From NCBI GenBank assembly GCA_021785655.1, contig JAJYET010000015.1, positions 1 to 51,545 of the forward strand: a stretch of 51,545 nucleotides of DNA, given 5' to 3'. The DNA is from a bacterium. Its GTDB lineage: Bacteria > Chloroflexota > Dormibacteria > Aeolococcales > Bog-877. Under the pieces are notes generated by a model. It was not told the DNA's origin. It made no database searches and saw only the letters and a list, made by a program, of their open reading frames with translations. Positions within the stretch are counted from its first letter, which is position 1. The number at the start of each line of letters is the position of its first letter. Positions 16,831 to 25,646 of this stretch are shown here, in pieces. The position numbers and the translations under genes are program-made.

Positions 16831-17723
16831 GCGAGGCGGCCGCCCCCCTCACTCCGCCAAGCCTCTGGTGGCATGCCACCCGCCCGGCGACCCTGGCCGC
16901 GTCCGTCTCCCCGGTCCTGATCGGCATCGGGATCGCGGCCCGCGCCGGCGAAGCCCGCCTGGCCCCCAGCCTGGGGGCGCTGGGAGTTGCCGCCGCCCTG
17001 CAGGTCGGGGTCAACTACGCCAACGACTACTCCGACCATCGGCGCGGCGCCGACCGGATTCGGGTCGGCCCGCCCCGCGCCGCCAGCTCCGGGGTGGTGC
17101 CTCCCCAGGCGGTGCTGGCGGCCGCCCTGGTGGCCTTCGCCGTGGCGGCGGCGCTCGGCCTCTGGCTGGCCGCGATCTCCTCCTGGTGGCTCCTGGCGGT
17201 GGGCGCCGGGTGCATCCTCGCCGCAGCCCTGTACACCGGAGGCCCCTTCCCCTACGGGTATCACGGCTATGGCGAGGTGGCGGTCTTCCTCTTCTTCGGG
17301 GAGGTGGCGACCTGCGGGACCGCCTTCGTGGAGATGCGTTCGGTCCCCCTGGTGGCGCCCCTGGCCGCCATCCTCCCCGGGGCCCTGGCCGCCTCCCTGC
17401 TGCTCATCAACAACATCCGCGACATCGAGACGGACCGGGAGGCGGGCAAGCGCACGCTGGCGGTGGCCCTGGGGGCGGTGCGCGCCCGCCAGCTGTACCT
17501 GGGCCTTCTGGCCCTGGCCCTCGCCGTGCCGCTGATTCTCGCCATCCCGGCCGTGACCCGCGCCGAGGTGCTGCTTGCCTGGGTGGTGGTCCCCTTGTTC
17601 GAGGGGCCGGTGCGCAAGTCCAGCTCCCAGGACCCGGCGGTCCTGGTCTCCGCCCTCAAGCAGACGTCCCTGGTCCTCCTTCTCTCCTCGTTGCTGCTGG
17701 CCGTGGGGATCTGGATGGGTTGA
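16827..17723 (+). CDS. menA: 1,4-dihydroxy-2-naphthoate polyprenyltransferase
   Basis: UbiA-superfamily membrane prenyltransferase of 298 residues, normal for MenA. The two Asp-rich motifs are NYANDYSDHRRGAD (about 72-85) and NNIRDIETDREAGKRTLAV (about 197-215). Multiple hydrophobic helices cover most of the rest. It attaches the isoprenoid tail in menaquinone synthesis at the membrane, so the host probably respires with menaquinone. No other men genes are in the window. GTG start overlaps the lipoprotein stop. Confidence 0.92.
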   Translation: MSEAAAPLTPPSLWWHATRPATLAASVSPVLIGIGIAARAGEARLAPSLGALGVAAALQVGVNYANDYSDHRRGADRIRVGPPRAASSGVVPPQAVLAAALVAFAVAAALGLWLAAISSWWLLAVGAGCILAAALYTGGPFPYGYHGYGEVAVFLFFGEVATCGTAFVEMRSVPLVAPLAAILPGALAASLLLINNIRDIETDREAGKRTLAVALGAVRARQLYLGLLALALAVPLILAIPAVTRAEVLLAWVVVPLFEGPVRKSSSQDPAVLVSALKQTSLVLLLSSLLLAVGIWMG

Positions 17724-18189
17724 GGCCGGCGGCGAGGGTGCGAGCGCCGCGGTCCGGTCTGGCCCGGAAGGGGTGGAGATGCGAGTGCCGTCGGACGCCG
17801 ACCCAGCGCCGGTGACCGGCGGTGGTGCGAGATGCCGGCCTCCCAGGAAAGGGCACAGGTCGCCGCCGCCCGCCCGGGCTCCGCGGACCGCCCCAGGACG
17901 AGCAGGGGCCGGGCCGTCAAATCACGGATCAGTGCGAAGTTACCGGCTCCGGGCGTTCCCCGCTCCTGGCCCTCGCTTATCGCCCCGTGCCGTCACCGGT
18001 GGCGGCCCCTCCTGCCACGGCCTGGCGCGTCTCCGGGTACCCCGCGACGCAGACCTCGGCGGGCAGTTCGGCCAGTTCCTGGAACTGCAGGTGGGAGCTC
18101 TGCGGGGCGGCCCCAGCCGCCCGGGCCACAACCCCGCTCGCTGAGGTCCCCCTCGCTCTCCAGGTCCTCCAGCAGGAGGCCCGCGCGGG
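17724..18189. other. Long gap with no convincing gene
   Basis: 466 bases between convergent menA and the decarboxylase. Open frames exist on both strands, the longest minus one starting with MAGRRLGVTRAGLLLEDLE at 18214, but the later sequence is low-complexity Arg/Pro/Gly and resembles no family. It may be a decayed gene. Confidence 0.4.
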
Positions 18190-19671
18190 TCACTCCGAGA
18201 CGACGTCCAGCCATCTGAGGGAGGGGTCACCCGCGTAGGCGATGCGCGCCCCGCCGCGAGCCGCGGCGCGAAGCGCCCGGAGCTGGTGCTCGGAGACCAC
18301 CTCGCCGGGGGCCAGGACGGGGATTCCCGGCGGATAGGGCGCCACCAATTCGGCGGACACCCGCCCCACGGCCTGCGGCGCAGGGACCCGCTCGTGCCGG
18401 GCGAAGAAGGCCTCCCTCGGGCTCATGGCCACCTCGGGGCGCACCCGCCAGGAGATGGGCGCCCGGAGGGGTCTCGCCGGGCCGCTGGCGGTGGCGCTCA
18501 CCGCTCGGACGATCTCCCGGACCAGCCGCCCTACCGTGCCCCGGTCGTCAGCCAGGGTGATCACCGGCGCCAGGATGTCCCGGTCGGCATACTCCACCGC
18601 CACCCCTCTCCGCAGCATCTCCTCCTCCGCCGCTCGCCCGTCGGCGCCCAGGGGGGCAAGCTGGATCACAAGGCGGAGGGGGTCGAAGAGGGGACCGTCC
18701 GGGCCGGGGAACTGGCTCTCGTCCGGTAGGCCCACCGGTCCCAGCGACTCCCGGAGCTGCCAGCGGGCTTCGGCGACGAGGCCCATGGCTCGCCCGAGGA
18801 GCTCCTCCCCGCGGGCCGCCATCAGGTCAAGTGAGCCCTCGATGCTGGCCAGGATGGAACCCGCCGGGCTGGTGGTGTGGGTGGCGTCGAAGGCGCGCTC
18901 CAGCCGGGTCCGCTCAAGTCGGCCGGTCCGGGCGCACGCCAGGCTGCCCTGGGTATGCCCGAGGCCGGTCTTGTGCACGCTGGTGATGAGGGCGTCGGCG
19001 CCACGGGCGAGGGCGTGGCTCGGGAGCCCTGGATGGAAGCCGAAGTGGGCTCCCCAGGCCTGGTCCACCACCAGCGCCATTCCCGCGCCATGGGCGATCC
19101 GGGCAAGTTCCGAGATGGGGGAGAGCGTCCCCAAGTAGCTGGGGTCGGTCACGATCACCGCCCGGGCCTCCGGAGCCCGGGCGATGGCGCGGCGGAGGGC
19201 GGAGGGGGTGATCCCGAGGGGCAGGCCGGTGGACCGGTGGGCGCTGGGGGGGATCCAGACCGGCTCCAGGCCGGAGAGCACGAGTCCGGAGAAGAGGGAG
19301 CGGTGCAGCGCGCGGCTCACGATGACCCGCTCGCCCGGCCGACCCAGGGCGAGGCAGAGGGCCAGATTGGCCTGGGTCGACCCCCCCACGCCGAAGCGGC
19401 ACCAGTCGGCCCCGAAGTGCCGGGCGGCCACTCGCTCGGCCTGCAGAAGGTTCCCCTGCGTCAGCTTGGGGGTGTCGAGCCCGCCATGCAGGGGCAGATC
19501 CGCGGCCAACGGCCCCTTCAGCTCCGGCGCGAGTTCGCCAATGCGTCCCTTGTGGCCGGGGATCGTGAACTGCGGGGCGGTCCGCCGCTGCGCCCTGTGG
19601 AAGGCGGAGATCAGCGGTCCGCGTCCGCCCTCCGGCGGCGCATGGTCTCCGCTCACCAGCTGTCCCTGCAC
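18190..19671 (-). CDS. Orn/Lys/Arg decarboxylase family PLP enzyme
   Basis: Fold-type I PLP enzyme of 493 residues. Motifs are QFTIPGHKGR near the N-terminus, LDTPKLTQGNLLQAE, FGVGGSTQANLA, VDQAWGAHFGF, and SVHKTGLG with the Schiff-base Lys234. The short form resembles Bacillus SpeA/YaaO-like arginine or lysine decarboxylases, with a C-terminal PYPPGIPVLAPGE segment. Substrate among Arg, Lys and Orn cannot be decided. GTG start at 19671; TAGCAT at 19684-19689 on the minus strand is a plausible -10 with a very short leader. Monocistronic. Confidence 0.9.
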   Translation of the reverse strand: MQGQLVSGDHAPPEGGRGPLISAFHRAQRRTAPQFTIPGHKGRIGELAPELKGPLAADLPLHGGLDTPKLTQGNLLQAERVAARHFGADWCRFGVGGSTQANLALCLALGRPGERVIVSRALHRSLFSGLVLSGLEPVWIPPSAHRSTGLPLGITPSALRRAIARAPEARAVIVTDPSYLGTLSPISELARIAHGAGMALVVDQAWGAHFGFHPGLPSHALARGADALITSVHKTGLGHTQGSLACARTGRLERTRLERAFDATHTTSPAGSILASIEGSLDLMAARGEELLGRAMGLVAEARWQLRESLGPVGLPDESQFPGPDGPLFDPLRLVIQLAPLGADGRAAEEEMLRRGVAVEYADRDILAPVITLADDRGTVGRLVREIVRAVSATASGPARPLRAPISWRVRPEVAMSPREAFFARHERVPAPQAVGRVSAELVAPYPPGIPVLAPGEVVSEHQLRALRAAARGGARIAYAGDPSLRWLDVVSE

Positions 19672-19827
19672 AAGGTGGAGATGATGCTAGCCGGGCGGCC
19701 GTCCCCCTTCGCCCGGCTGGCGTTCCTGGGGCCCCGACCCGCCCCGCATGGAGGGCAGCCCAGAGCCGCCCTCCCGCCATCGGCCACCCCGTCGGATCCG
19801 GCTCGCCAACCGCGCCGCGGGCAATGC

Positions 19828-19833
19828 TACGAT
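19828..19833 (+). promoter_or_regulatory. Extended -10 box (TGCTACGAT) ahead of the GNAT gene
   Basis: TACGAT with a TG one base upstream. The leader carries AGAGGAG (19884-19890) before the ATG at 19899. Confidence 0.45.
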
Positions 19834-19898
19834 CCTCCGGCCCCGCCCTGCGCCCCCCCGGCCGGCGGGTCGGCATCACCCTCAGAGGAGAGTGCTCC

Positions 19899-20585
19899 AT
19901 GTCCACCGGTAGCCCCTCTACGGGGGATCACGCCGGGGCGGGCCCCTCCGGCATCCCAGGCGGCGAAGCGGGGGCCGAGCGGGTTGCCCCGGGGCCCGTG
20001 ATGGCGCTGCGCCCCACCTACCCCCCTCGAACCGCACGGCTGCTGCTGCGGCCCCTCACCGCCACCGACATCGATGACCTTCTCGAGTACCGCTCGCTGC
20101 CGGAGGTCTGTCGCTACGTACCCTTCTTCCCCATGGACCGCCTGGCCATCGCCCAGAAGCTGGGGGAGAGCTGGGCCCGGACCGAGATCACGGGGGAGGG
20201 GCAGGGGGTGATCCTGGGGGTGGAGGTGGCGGAGACCGGCCGGCTGGTTGGGGATGTGAACCTCTTTCTGCACAGCCTGGAGCATCGCTCCGGAGAGGTC
20301 GGCTGGGTCCTCAGCCCCCACCACTCGGGACATGGCTATGCCACCGAGGCCGCCCATGCCATCCTCCACCTCGCCTTCGATGATTTGAGGGCACACCCGG
20401 TGATCGCCCGCGTCGACGCGCGCAACCTGCCCTCCGTCCGCCTGGCCCAGCGGCTGGGGATGCGTCAGGAAGCTCTCCTGCTCGAAAACGAGTGGTTCAA
20501 GGGCGGGTGGAGCGATGAGATCGACTTCGCCGTTCTCGAGTCCGAATGGGCGTCCCAGCACCGGGAGCCCCAAGGCGCCCCCTGA
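19899..20585 (+). CDS. GNAT N-acetyltransferase (RimJ/RimL type)
   Basis: 228 residues from the ATG at 19899, which has an AGAGGAG ribosome site. The first 40 residues are low-complexity. The GNAT domain then opens with RTARLLLRPLTATDIDDLLEYRS and includes LVGDVNLFLH, EVGWVLSPHHSGHGYATEAAH (acetyl-CoA loop) and VDARNLPSVRLAQRLGMRQEA. This is the RimJ/RimL subgroup that acetylates N-terminal amines or small molecules; the target is unknown. Confidence 0.88.
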   Translation: MSTGSPSTGDHAGAGPSGIPGGEAGAERVAPGPVMALRPTYPPRTARLLLRPLTATDIDDLLEYRSLPEVCRYVPFFPMDRLAIAQKLGESWARTEITGEGQGVILGVEVAETGRLVGDVNLFLHSLEHRSGEVGWVLSPHHSGHGYATEAAHAILHLAFDDLRAHPVIARVDARNLPSVRLAQRLGMRQEALLLENEWFKGGWSDEIDFAVLESEWASQHREPQGAP

Positions 20586-20640
20586 GAGGGGGCGGGCGTC
20601 CCGGGGCCGACCGTCTCCCCTGGTGCCCCCGGGAGGGGGC
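20576..20640. terminator. Two GC hairpins between convergent genes
   Basis: A 7-base-pair stem CGCCCCC/GGGGGCG with loop TGAGA at 20576-20594 includes the GNAT stop codon. A second GCCCCC/GGGGGC stem with loop GGGA lies at about 20624-20640. Both sit between tail-to-tail genes. No T-run follows either stem, so a bidirectional terminator is only probable. Confidence 0.35.
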
Positions 20641-20645
20641 GGCGG

Positions 20646-21911
20646 TCAGGCCTCCCGGCAGGCGGCGGCCAGAGCCGGAGCCAGCCCGTACTCGGGCAGA
20701 AGGATGTCGACGGTCCTCTCCCAGGTGAAGCGCTCCGCCCGGCGCCGGGCCGCCCGGCGCAACTCGCGGTGGGCGTCGGGGTCCGCTGCCAGGATCTCGG
20801 CGATGGCCTCGGCGTACTGCCGGGGGTCCCGGCCCTCCACCAGCCGACCCGTCCGGCCGTCCGCCACCACCTCCCTCAGGCCGCCGACCGCGGCTGCCAC
20901 CACGGGGGTGCCGCACGCCTGGGCCTCCAGCGCCACCAGCCCGAAGGACTCGGAGTGGGAGGGGACCACCACCAGGTCGGCCAGGCAGTAGAGCAGCGCC
21001 AGCCGCTCCTGCGGCTGAGCCCCGACGAAGGCTACTTCGCCTGCCAGCCCCAGATCCGCCACCCGCTGGCGCATCTCCCGCCTCTGTCCCACCCGCTCAC
21101 CCTCGCTGCTGAGCTCCCCCACGAAGAGCAACCGGACCCGCTTCCGGAGACGGGGGTCCTCCCGCACCAGGGCGAAGGCGTCGACCAGGGTGTCCGGTCC
21201 CTTGAGCGGCTCCAGCCGCCCGGCGAAGAGGATCACCCTCATCCCCTCCAGCCCCATCCGCCTCCGCAGCCGCTCCACCTCGCGCGGCTGGAAGCGCACC
21301 AGGTCCACCCCCGGTGGCGCCACCACGCACTGTCCGGGACGGGCCGCGTAGTGGTGGCGCAGGGCGTGGGCCTCGCCCGCGGTGTTGACCACCAGCCGGG
21401 CCCCGGCCGCCACTGTCCGGCGCTCCTCCAGCAGCCGCTCGGGCAGGTCGCTGTCGAACCCGGCCTCGCCCTTCACCGCCGCCAGGGTGTGGGCGGTGTG
21501 CAGCCAGGGTATCTCCAGTTCCCGGGCCAGGGCCGCCCCGGGCTCCCCACTCAGCCAGTAATGGCTGTGGACCGCGATGTAGCGCCGCCGGGCCGTGCGG
21601 GCGAACTCCCGCACCGCCTCCAGGTACGGGGCCCTCGTCTGGGGAAGCTGGTGCTTGGCGAGGGGCCGGGCCGGGCCGGCGTCGACGGCGATCACCCGGC
21701 TGCGCGGCCCCATGGCCTGCTCCCGGGGTTGGTCGGGGTCGCTGCGCCTGACGAAGACGTCGGTGTACACCCCCCTCGCCCCCAGCTCCTCGCAGACCGC
21801 CCGGACGTAGACGTTGAGGCCCCCGTTCTCCCGCTTTCCCAGCCGCGCCAGCGGCGAGGCGTGCAGGGAGATGAAGGCGATGGTGGGCTCGCCCCCTCCC
21901 GGCGGGGTCAC
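20646..21911 (-). CDS. GT4-family glycosyltransferase (MshA/sucrose-phosphate-synthase-like)
   Basis: 421 residues with GT-B fold. The N-terminal part has FISLHASPLARLGKRENGGLNVYVR and VHSHYWLSG. The donor-binding half has VVAPPGVDLVRFQP, ILFAGRLEPLKGPDTLV and the EX7E motif ESFGLVALEAQACGTPVVAAAVGGL. This is the subgroup of MshA and sucrose-phosphate synthase, but acceptor and donor are not certain. The GTG start overlaps the stop of the upstream CelD-like gene (GTGA, 21908-21911). The pair suggests glycosylation and acylation or ligation of the same surface molecule. Confidence 0.9.
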   Translation of the reverse strand: MTPPGGGEPTIAFISLHASPLARLGKRENGGLNVYVRAVCEELGARGVYTDVFVRRSDPDQPREQAMGPRSRVIAVDAGPARPLAKHQLPQTRAPYLEAVREFARTARRRYIAVHSHYWLSGEPGAALARELEIPWLHTAHTLAAVKGEAGFDSDLPERLLEERRTVAAGARLVVNTAGEAHALRHHYAARPGQCVVAPPGVDLVRFQPREVERLRRRMGLEGMRVILFAGRLEPLKGPDTLVDAFALVREDPRLRKRVRLLFVGELSSEGERVGQRREMRQRVADLGLAGEVAFVGAQPQERLALLYCLADLVVVPSHSESFGLVALEAQACGTPVVAAAVGGLREVVADGRTGRLVEGRDPRQYAEAIAEILAADPDAHRELRRAARRRAERFTWERTVDILLPEYGLAPALAAACREA

Positions 21912-23029
21912 CGAGCCCCCTTCGCGAGGGAGAGCCGCAGGTTGACCAGGAACTGGTCCTGGGCCCCCAGTCGGTACTTGTAGCCCTCGTTCCCGCGCAG
22001 GAGGTCGGCCTGGCGGCAGCCCTCGCCGATCGCCCCCCGCAGCCCCTCGGCGACGCAGAGGAGTCCCGGGGAGAGGTGGGCCTCGGCCGGGTCATATCCC
22101 GAGTTGTAGAGGTACCAAACCCGGCCCATGCAGAAGCCGAAGGTGCCGGCGGCGAGCCGGCCCCCCTCCTCGAGGAGCGCCAGCCGCAGCCAGCCGCGCC
22201 GCTGGAAGCGCTCCGCCACCTCCCGGAAGAAGCGCTCCACCTCCGGGGTGAGGAAGTGGTCCTTGTCCTCGCGACTGGCCCGGAGAAGCCGGAGGAACGC
22301 CGTCAGCGCCGGCTCCAGCCCCAGCTCCTCCGGGCCGGTGAGCCGCCATCCCGGGCGCTCCTGTTCCAGCCGTCTAATCTTCCGGCGCAGCTCGTGCCGG
22401 TCCTTCTTGCCCAGCCGGAGGGCCAGGTACTCGTCGAACGAGGGCGGCAGGTCGATCGCCGGGCTGACCTCCTCCGGGTGCACCTCGAGGGTCAGCCCCC
22501 GCCGCTCCACCGCCCGCTCCAGGGCCGGCAGCTCCCACCCCCAGTCGCGGAGGAAGTGGAGGTCCAGCTCCAGGGCGCCGGAACCGATGGCCCAGGCCAC
22601 CACCGCTTCGGCCACCTGCTCCTCGAACCCCGGGCGGGCGAGCAGGCCGAGCTGGTCTGAGAGGTTCTCGCCGCCGGCGAATTGCAGGGTGCCCTCCCGC
22701 TGGAGGCTCACGCAGAGGGGGGCTATCCCCACCACCTCGCCATCGTGGGAGAGCACCAGGGTCCTCGGCCGGTGGCTGGCGGAGAACACCGCCCACCAGC
22801 TCTCCTGCCACTCCCAGGTGAGGAACGGGTTCCGCTCCTCCGAGGACGCCTCGGTCCGCTCCCACACCCGGCGCAGGCCGGCCAGTCCGGTGGCGGTGTC
22901 CACCACCTGACAGCTCAGGCCCTCGCCGCCGGACTCCAGATCAGCGCTCACCCCCGTGGGCGCGGTACATGAGGCCCCGATTTCTGTTACACCCCGGATG
23001 TTTGGCACAGAGACCGCGGCCCTTCCCAC
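21908..23029 (-). CDS. CelD/BcsL-type GNAT acyltransferase-like protein
   Basis: About 373 residues. The CelD/BcsL GNAT-fold family is recognised from NPFLTWEWQESWWAVFSA, LVLSHDGEVVGIAPLCV, the SRKxxxxLRRKxRRLE-like KKDRHELRRKIRRLEQE, and a C-terminal AGTFGFCMGRVWYLYNSGYDP...LLRGNEGYKYRLGA. These proteins are relatives of FemAB and often sit in polysaccharide clusters. The start is uncertain: GTG at 23029 is the longest; conserved sequence begins about 40 residues in. It is co-translated with the GT4 gene. Confidence 0.82.
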   Translation of the reverse strand: MGRAAVSVPNIRGVTEIGASCTAPTGVSADLESGGEGLSCQVVDTATGLAGLRRVWERTEASSEERNPFLTWEWQESWWAVFSASHRPRTLVLSHDGEVVGIAPLCVSLQREGTLQFAGGENLSDQLGLLARPGFEEQVAEAVVAWAIGSGALELDLHFLRDWGWELPALERAVERRGLTLEVHPEEVSPAIDLPPSFDEYLALRLGKKDRHELRRKIRRLEQERPGWRLTGPEELGLEPALTAFLRLLRASREDKDHFLTPEVERFFREVAERFQRRGWLRLALLEEGGRLAAGTFGFCMGRVWYLYNSGYDPAEAHLSPGLLCVAEGLRGAIGEGCRQADLLRGNEGYKYRLGAQDQFLVNLRLSLAKGAR

Positions 23030-23047
23030 CGCGTCCTAGCCTCACTT

Positions 23048-23053
23048 TAGCAT
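23048..23053 (+). promoter_or_regulatory. -10 box (TAGCAT) of the GT28 gene
   Basis: TAGCAT would start transcription near 23060, followed by AGGAGG at 23074-23079. On the opposite strand TAAAGT (23044-23049) may serve the CelD-like gene. Confidence 0.4.
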
Positions 23054-23085
23054 CGCCGGCCAAAATCCACCCGAGGAGGTAGGGA

Positions 23086-24231
23086 ATCAGCCAGCCAGCC
23101 CGTTCCCGCGCGGATGTTCAGCTCTGGGCCACGACCACCGGGGGTGGACACCTGCGAGTCGCCGCCGCCCTCAGGGCGGCGTTGCAATCCGAGGCGGGGC
23201 CCGGTCTCCAGGTGGAAATTGCCGACCCTCTTTCTTCCGGCGCTCTGCCCCAGGCCAGCCTGGTGCTGAGAGGATACGGGCCCCTCGTGCGCTGGGCTCC
23301 AGCTGCCTGGGGGCCGCTCTTCGCCGCCTTCTCCAATCCGGCGGCCGGCGCGGTGCTGGAGCGGTTCCTGCTCTCGGGCCTCCGGACCGCGATGGTGCGC
23401 CGGGCGCGCCGCACCCGCCCCCGCGTGGTGGTCAACCTCCACCCCCTCCTCGGGCCGGGGGCGCTGGCCGCTGCCAGCGCCGTCGGGGCCCCCCTCGTCA
23501 CCGTGGTCACGGACCTCACCCTGGTTCACCCCGGATGGCTCTCTCCCCGAGGCGTGCCCCTGCTCACCCCGTCGGAGGAGGCCACCTCCTCCTGCCTTCG
23601 CCAGGGGGTGCCAGCCGGACTCGTGGAGACCACCGGGTTGCCCTTGGACCCCCAGCTGGAGCGGACTCACTCCCGGGCTGCGCTGCGCGGAGAGCTGGGC
23701 CTGGAGCCCGAGCTCCCTTGCCTGCTGGTGTCGGGTGGGGCGGAGGGGGCCGGGGGGGTGGAGAGGGTGCTGCTGGAGGTGGAGGCATCCGAGGTGCCCT
23801 GTCAGGTGGCGCTCCTGTGCGGCCGCAACCGCCGGCTGCTGCGCTGGGCCAGCGGGCGGAGCTGGCGGATCCCGGTGCACGCCTTCTCCTTCCTGGAGGA
23901 TCCCGGCCCTCTCATCCTCTGCGCCGACATCTACCTGGGGAAGGCCGGGCCCACCGCCATCGGAGAGGCCTCCGCGGCCGGGATGGGGATGATCCTCACC
24001 TCCGCCCTGAGGGGGCAGGAGCAGGCCAATCTGGATTGGGCCGTTCGCCGTGGCCTGGCCCTGGCGGCGGTACGTCCCGGGGAGGTGGCCAGCTCCCTCC
24101 CCGCGCTCCTGGAGACTGACAGCGCCGCTTTGGACCGGCTGCGCGTCGCCGCGCGCAGGGAGATGCCCTCGGGGGCCGCTGCCCGCACCGCTCGCCGGAT
24201 CCTGGAGTTCGGCTCGCTCACGCCTCGCTGA
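23086..24231 (+). CDS. GT28 glycosyltransferase (MGDG synthase-like), ATC start
   Basis: GT-B glycosyltransferase related to diacylglycerol galactosyl/glucosyltransferases. The hallmark N-terminal glycine loop WATTTGGGHLRVAAAL is encoded at 23125-23172, followed by VVVNLHPLLGPGALAAA, VVTDLTLVHPGW, CLLVSGGAEGAGG and the C-terminal donor site GKAGPTAIGEASAAGM. The only start candidate between an in-frame TAG at 23080 and the glycine loop is ATC at 23086, with AGGAGG six bases upstream. GTG or TTG starts further in would remove the loop. It probably makes a membrane glycolipid. Confidence 0.8.
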   Translation: MSQPARSRADVQLWATTTGGGHLRVAAALRAALQSEAGPGLQVEIADPLSSGALPQASLVLRGYGPLVRWAPAAWGPLFAAFSNPAAGAVLERFLLSGLRTAMVRRARRTRPRVVVNLHPLLGPGALAAASAVGAPLVTVVTDLTLVHPGWLSPRGVPLLTPSEEATSSCLRQGVPAGLVETTGLPLDPQLERTHSRAALRGELGLEPELPCLLVSGGAEGAGGVERVLLEVEASEVPCQVALLCGRNRRLLRWASGRSWRIPVHAFSFLEDPGPLILCADIYLGKAGPTAIGEASAAGMGMILTSALRGQEQANLDWAVRRGLALAAVRPGEVASSLPALLETDSAALDRLRVAARREMPSGAAARTARRILEFGSLTPR

Positions 24232-24502
24232 CGAAGCGCATCCGGCGCACGGCAGGCGGTCCGGCGGCCCGGTTGACTGCCTCCAGGAGGGGCACCGCCT
24301 CCATCTGCAGCTGGTGGGCGATGGCCGGGTGGGCACAGGCCACCACCAGCGCCGAGCCCTCCACGGCCACCACCCGGACGTGGGCCCTCAGGTACTCCCC
24401 GCAGGCCTCCGAGAAAGCCGCCTGAGCCCGGGCCAGCCGCACCTGGCGCTGCACCCCCATGCGCCGCACGACCCGGGGCAGGATGTCCCCGATCCCCTCC
24501 AC
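24218..24502 (-). CDS. dciA: DciA-like DUF721 protein
   Basis: 94 residues: the DUF721/DciA core, with GDILPRVVRRMGVQ, QAAFSEACGEYLRAH, VEGSALVVACAHPAIAHQLQ and PLLEAVNRAAG. DciA proteins help load the replicative helicase in bacteria that lack DnaC. The GTG start shares its G with the recF stop (TAG/GTG), and the dnaN-recF-dciA order matches many Actinobacteria. Its end overlaps the convergent GT28 gene by 14 bases. Confidence 0.82.
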   Translation of the reverse strand: MEGIGDILPRVVRRMGVQRQVRLARAQAAFSEACGEYLRAHVRVVAVEGSALVVACAHPAIAHQLQMEAVPLLEAVNRAAGPPAVRRMRFVSEA

Positions 24503-25632
24503 TACCTGTGCGCCTCTCCCCGCACTTCTCCACCACCCACAAGGAGAACCTGGGATGGGCCGACCGCCTCCTCCAGTCCGGAATCCTCGGTAGCGGTGAC
24601 CAGCGCCTGCTCCACCCCCAAGCCCTCGCCGAGGACTTCCAGGAGGCCCCGGCGGTGGTCCCGATCCAGCTCGGAGAGAACATCGTCCAGCAGCACCACC
24701 GGTGATTGTCCGCCCTGAACCAGATGCTGGCTCACCTCGGCGGCCTTGATGGCCAGCACCGCGGTTCGCTGCTGTCCCTGACTGGCGTACTGCCGGGCCG
24801 GGCGCTCCGCGTACGCGATCTCGAAGTCGTCGCGCTGGGGGCCCACGACGGTCTGTCCCCGGGCCTCCTCCTCCGCGGCTGCCTCGCGGAGCGCAGTCAG
24901 GAGCCTCCCTCTCCATCCATCCCCGGAAGATCCCCTGGTCCCCGGCAGGTAGCGGAGCTGAAGTGGACTCTCCTCCCCGATCCTGGTGGCCGCCCTCCGG
25001 GCCAAGGGGCCAGCCTCCTTGAGGTATCGCTCCCGGTGGGACATGACCAGGGCCGCGGAGTCCACGAGTGGCTCCAGCCAGGGCTCCAGCTCCGAGGGGC
25101 CAGCCACCCCCTGCCGGATGGCGCGGAGCGCCGAGTTGCGCTGGTCCAGGGCCCGCCGGAAACGGGAGAGGGCCTCCGCGTACTCCGGGTACAGCTGGCA
25201 GAGGACCACGTCCATCATCCTTCGCCGCGGCTCCGGCCCGGACTTCACCAGCCCCAGGTCCTCGGGCCAGAAGGACACCACCCTCAACCTGCCGAGATAG
25301 GCGGCGGGTGTGACCGGCGCCCCGTCCGCTCGAAGCGCCCTGGTCCAGCGTCCCGCCGGGGGCTGGGCCCTCCAGCGCATCTCCAGCCGGCCCTCTGCCT
25401 CCCCCCGCCAGGTGGTGGAGGCAACACCCATCTCGGAAGTTCCCCAGCGGACCAGGTCCGTGCTCAAGCCTCCCCGCGGCGCCCGGGCCAACGCCAGGGT
25501 GGCCACGGCCTCCAGGAGGCTCGTCTTGCCCGCCCCGTTATCGCCGATCAGAAGGTTGAACCCCGGGCGCAGCAGGACCTGGGCCTCGGGGTAGGCCCGG
25601 AAATTGAGGAGCCGGAGCTCGGCGACCCTCAA
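24502..25632 (-). CDS. recF: DNA replication and repair protein RecF
   Basis: SMC-like ATPase of 376 residues that helps load RecA at gaps. The Walker A is GDNGAGKTSLLE (30-41), the signature YASQGQQRT is typical of RecF, and Walker B is VVLLDDVLSELD. The LRLLNFRAYPE start strand is standard. TTG start at 25632, 14 bases after the dnaN stop. Confidence 0.95.
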   Translation of the reverse strand: MRVAELRLLNFRAYPEAQVLLRPGFNLLIGDNGAGKTSLLEAVATLALARAPRGGLSTDLVRWGTSEMGVASTTWRGEAEGRLEMRWRAQPPAGRWTRALRADGAPVTPAAYLGRLRVVSFWPEDLGLVKSGPEPRRRMMDVVLCQLYPEYAEALSRFRRALDQRNSALRAIRQGVAGPSELEPWLEPLVDSAALVMSHRERYLKEAGPLARRAATRIGEESPLQLRYLPGTRGSSGDGWRGRLLTALREAAAEEEARGQTVVGPQRDDFEIAYAERPARQYASQGQQRTAVLAIKAAEVSQHLVQGGQSPVVLLDDVLSELDRDHRRGLLEVLGEGLGVEQALVTATEDSGLEEAVGPSQVLLVGGGEVRGEAHR

Positions 25633-25646
25633 GGGGAGGTTCCGCC

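Noticed and set aside
17993..18214. Small minus-strand ORF directly after the decarboxylase
   Set aside because: Only the first 20 residues look protein-like; the rest is Arg/Pro/Gly-rich and no ribosome site was clear.
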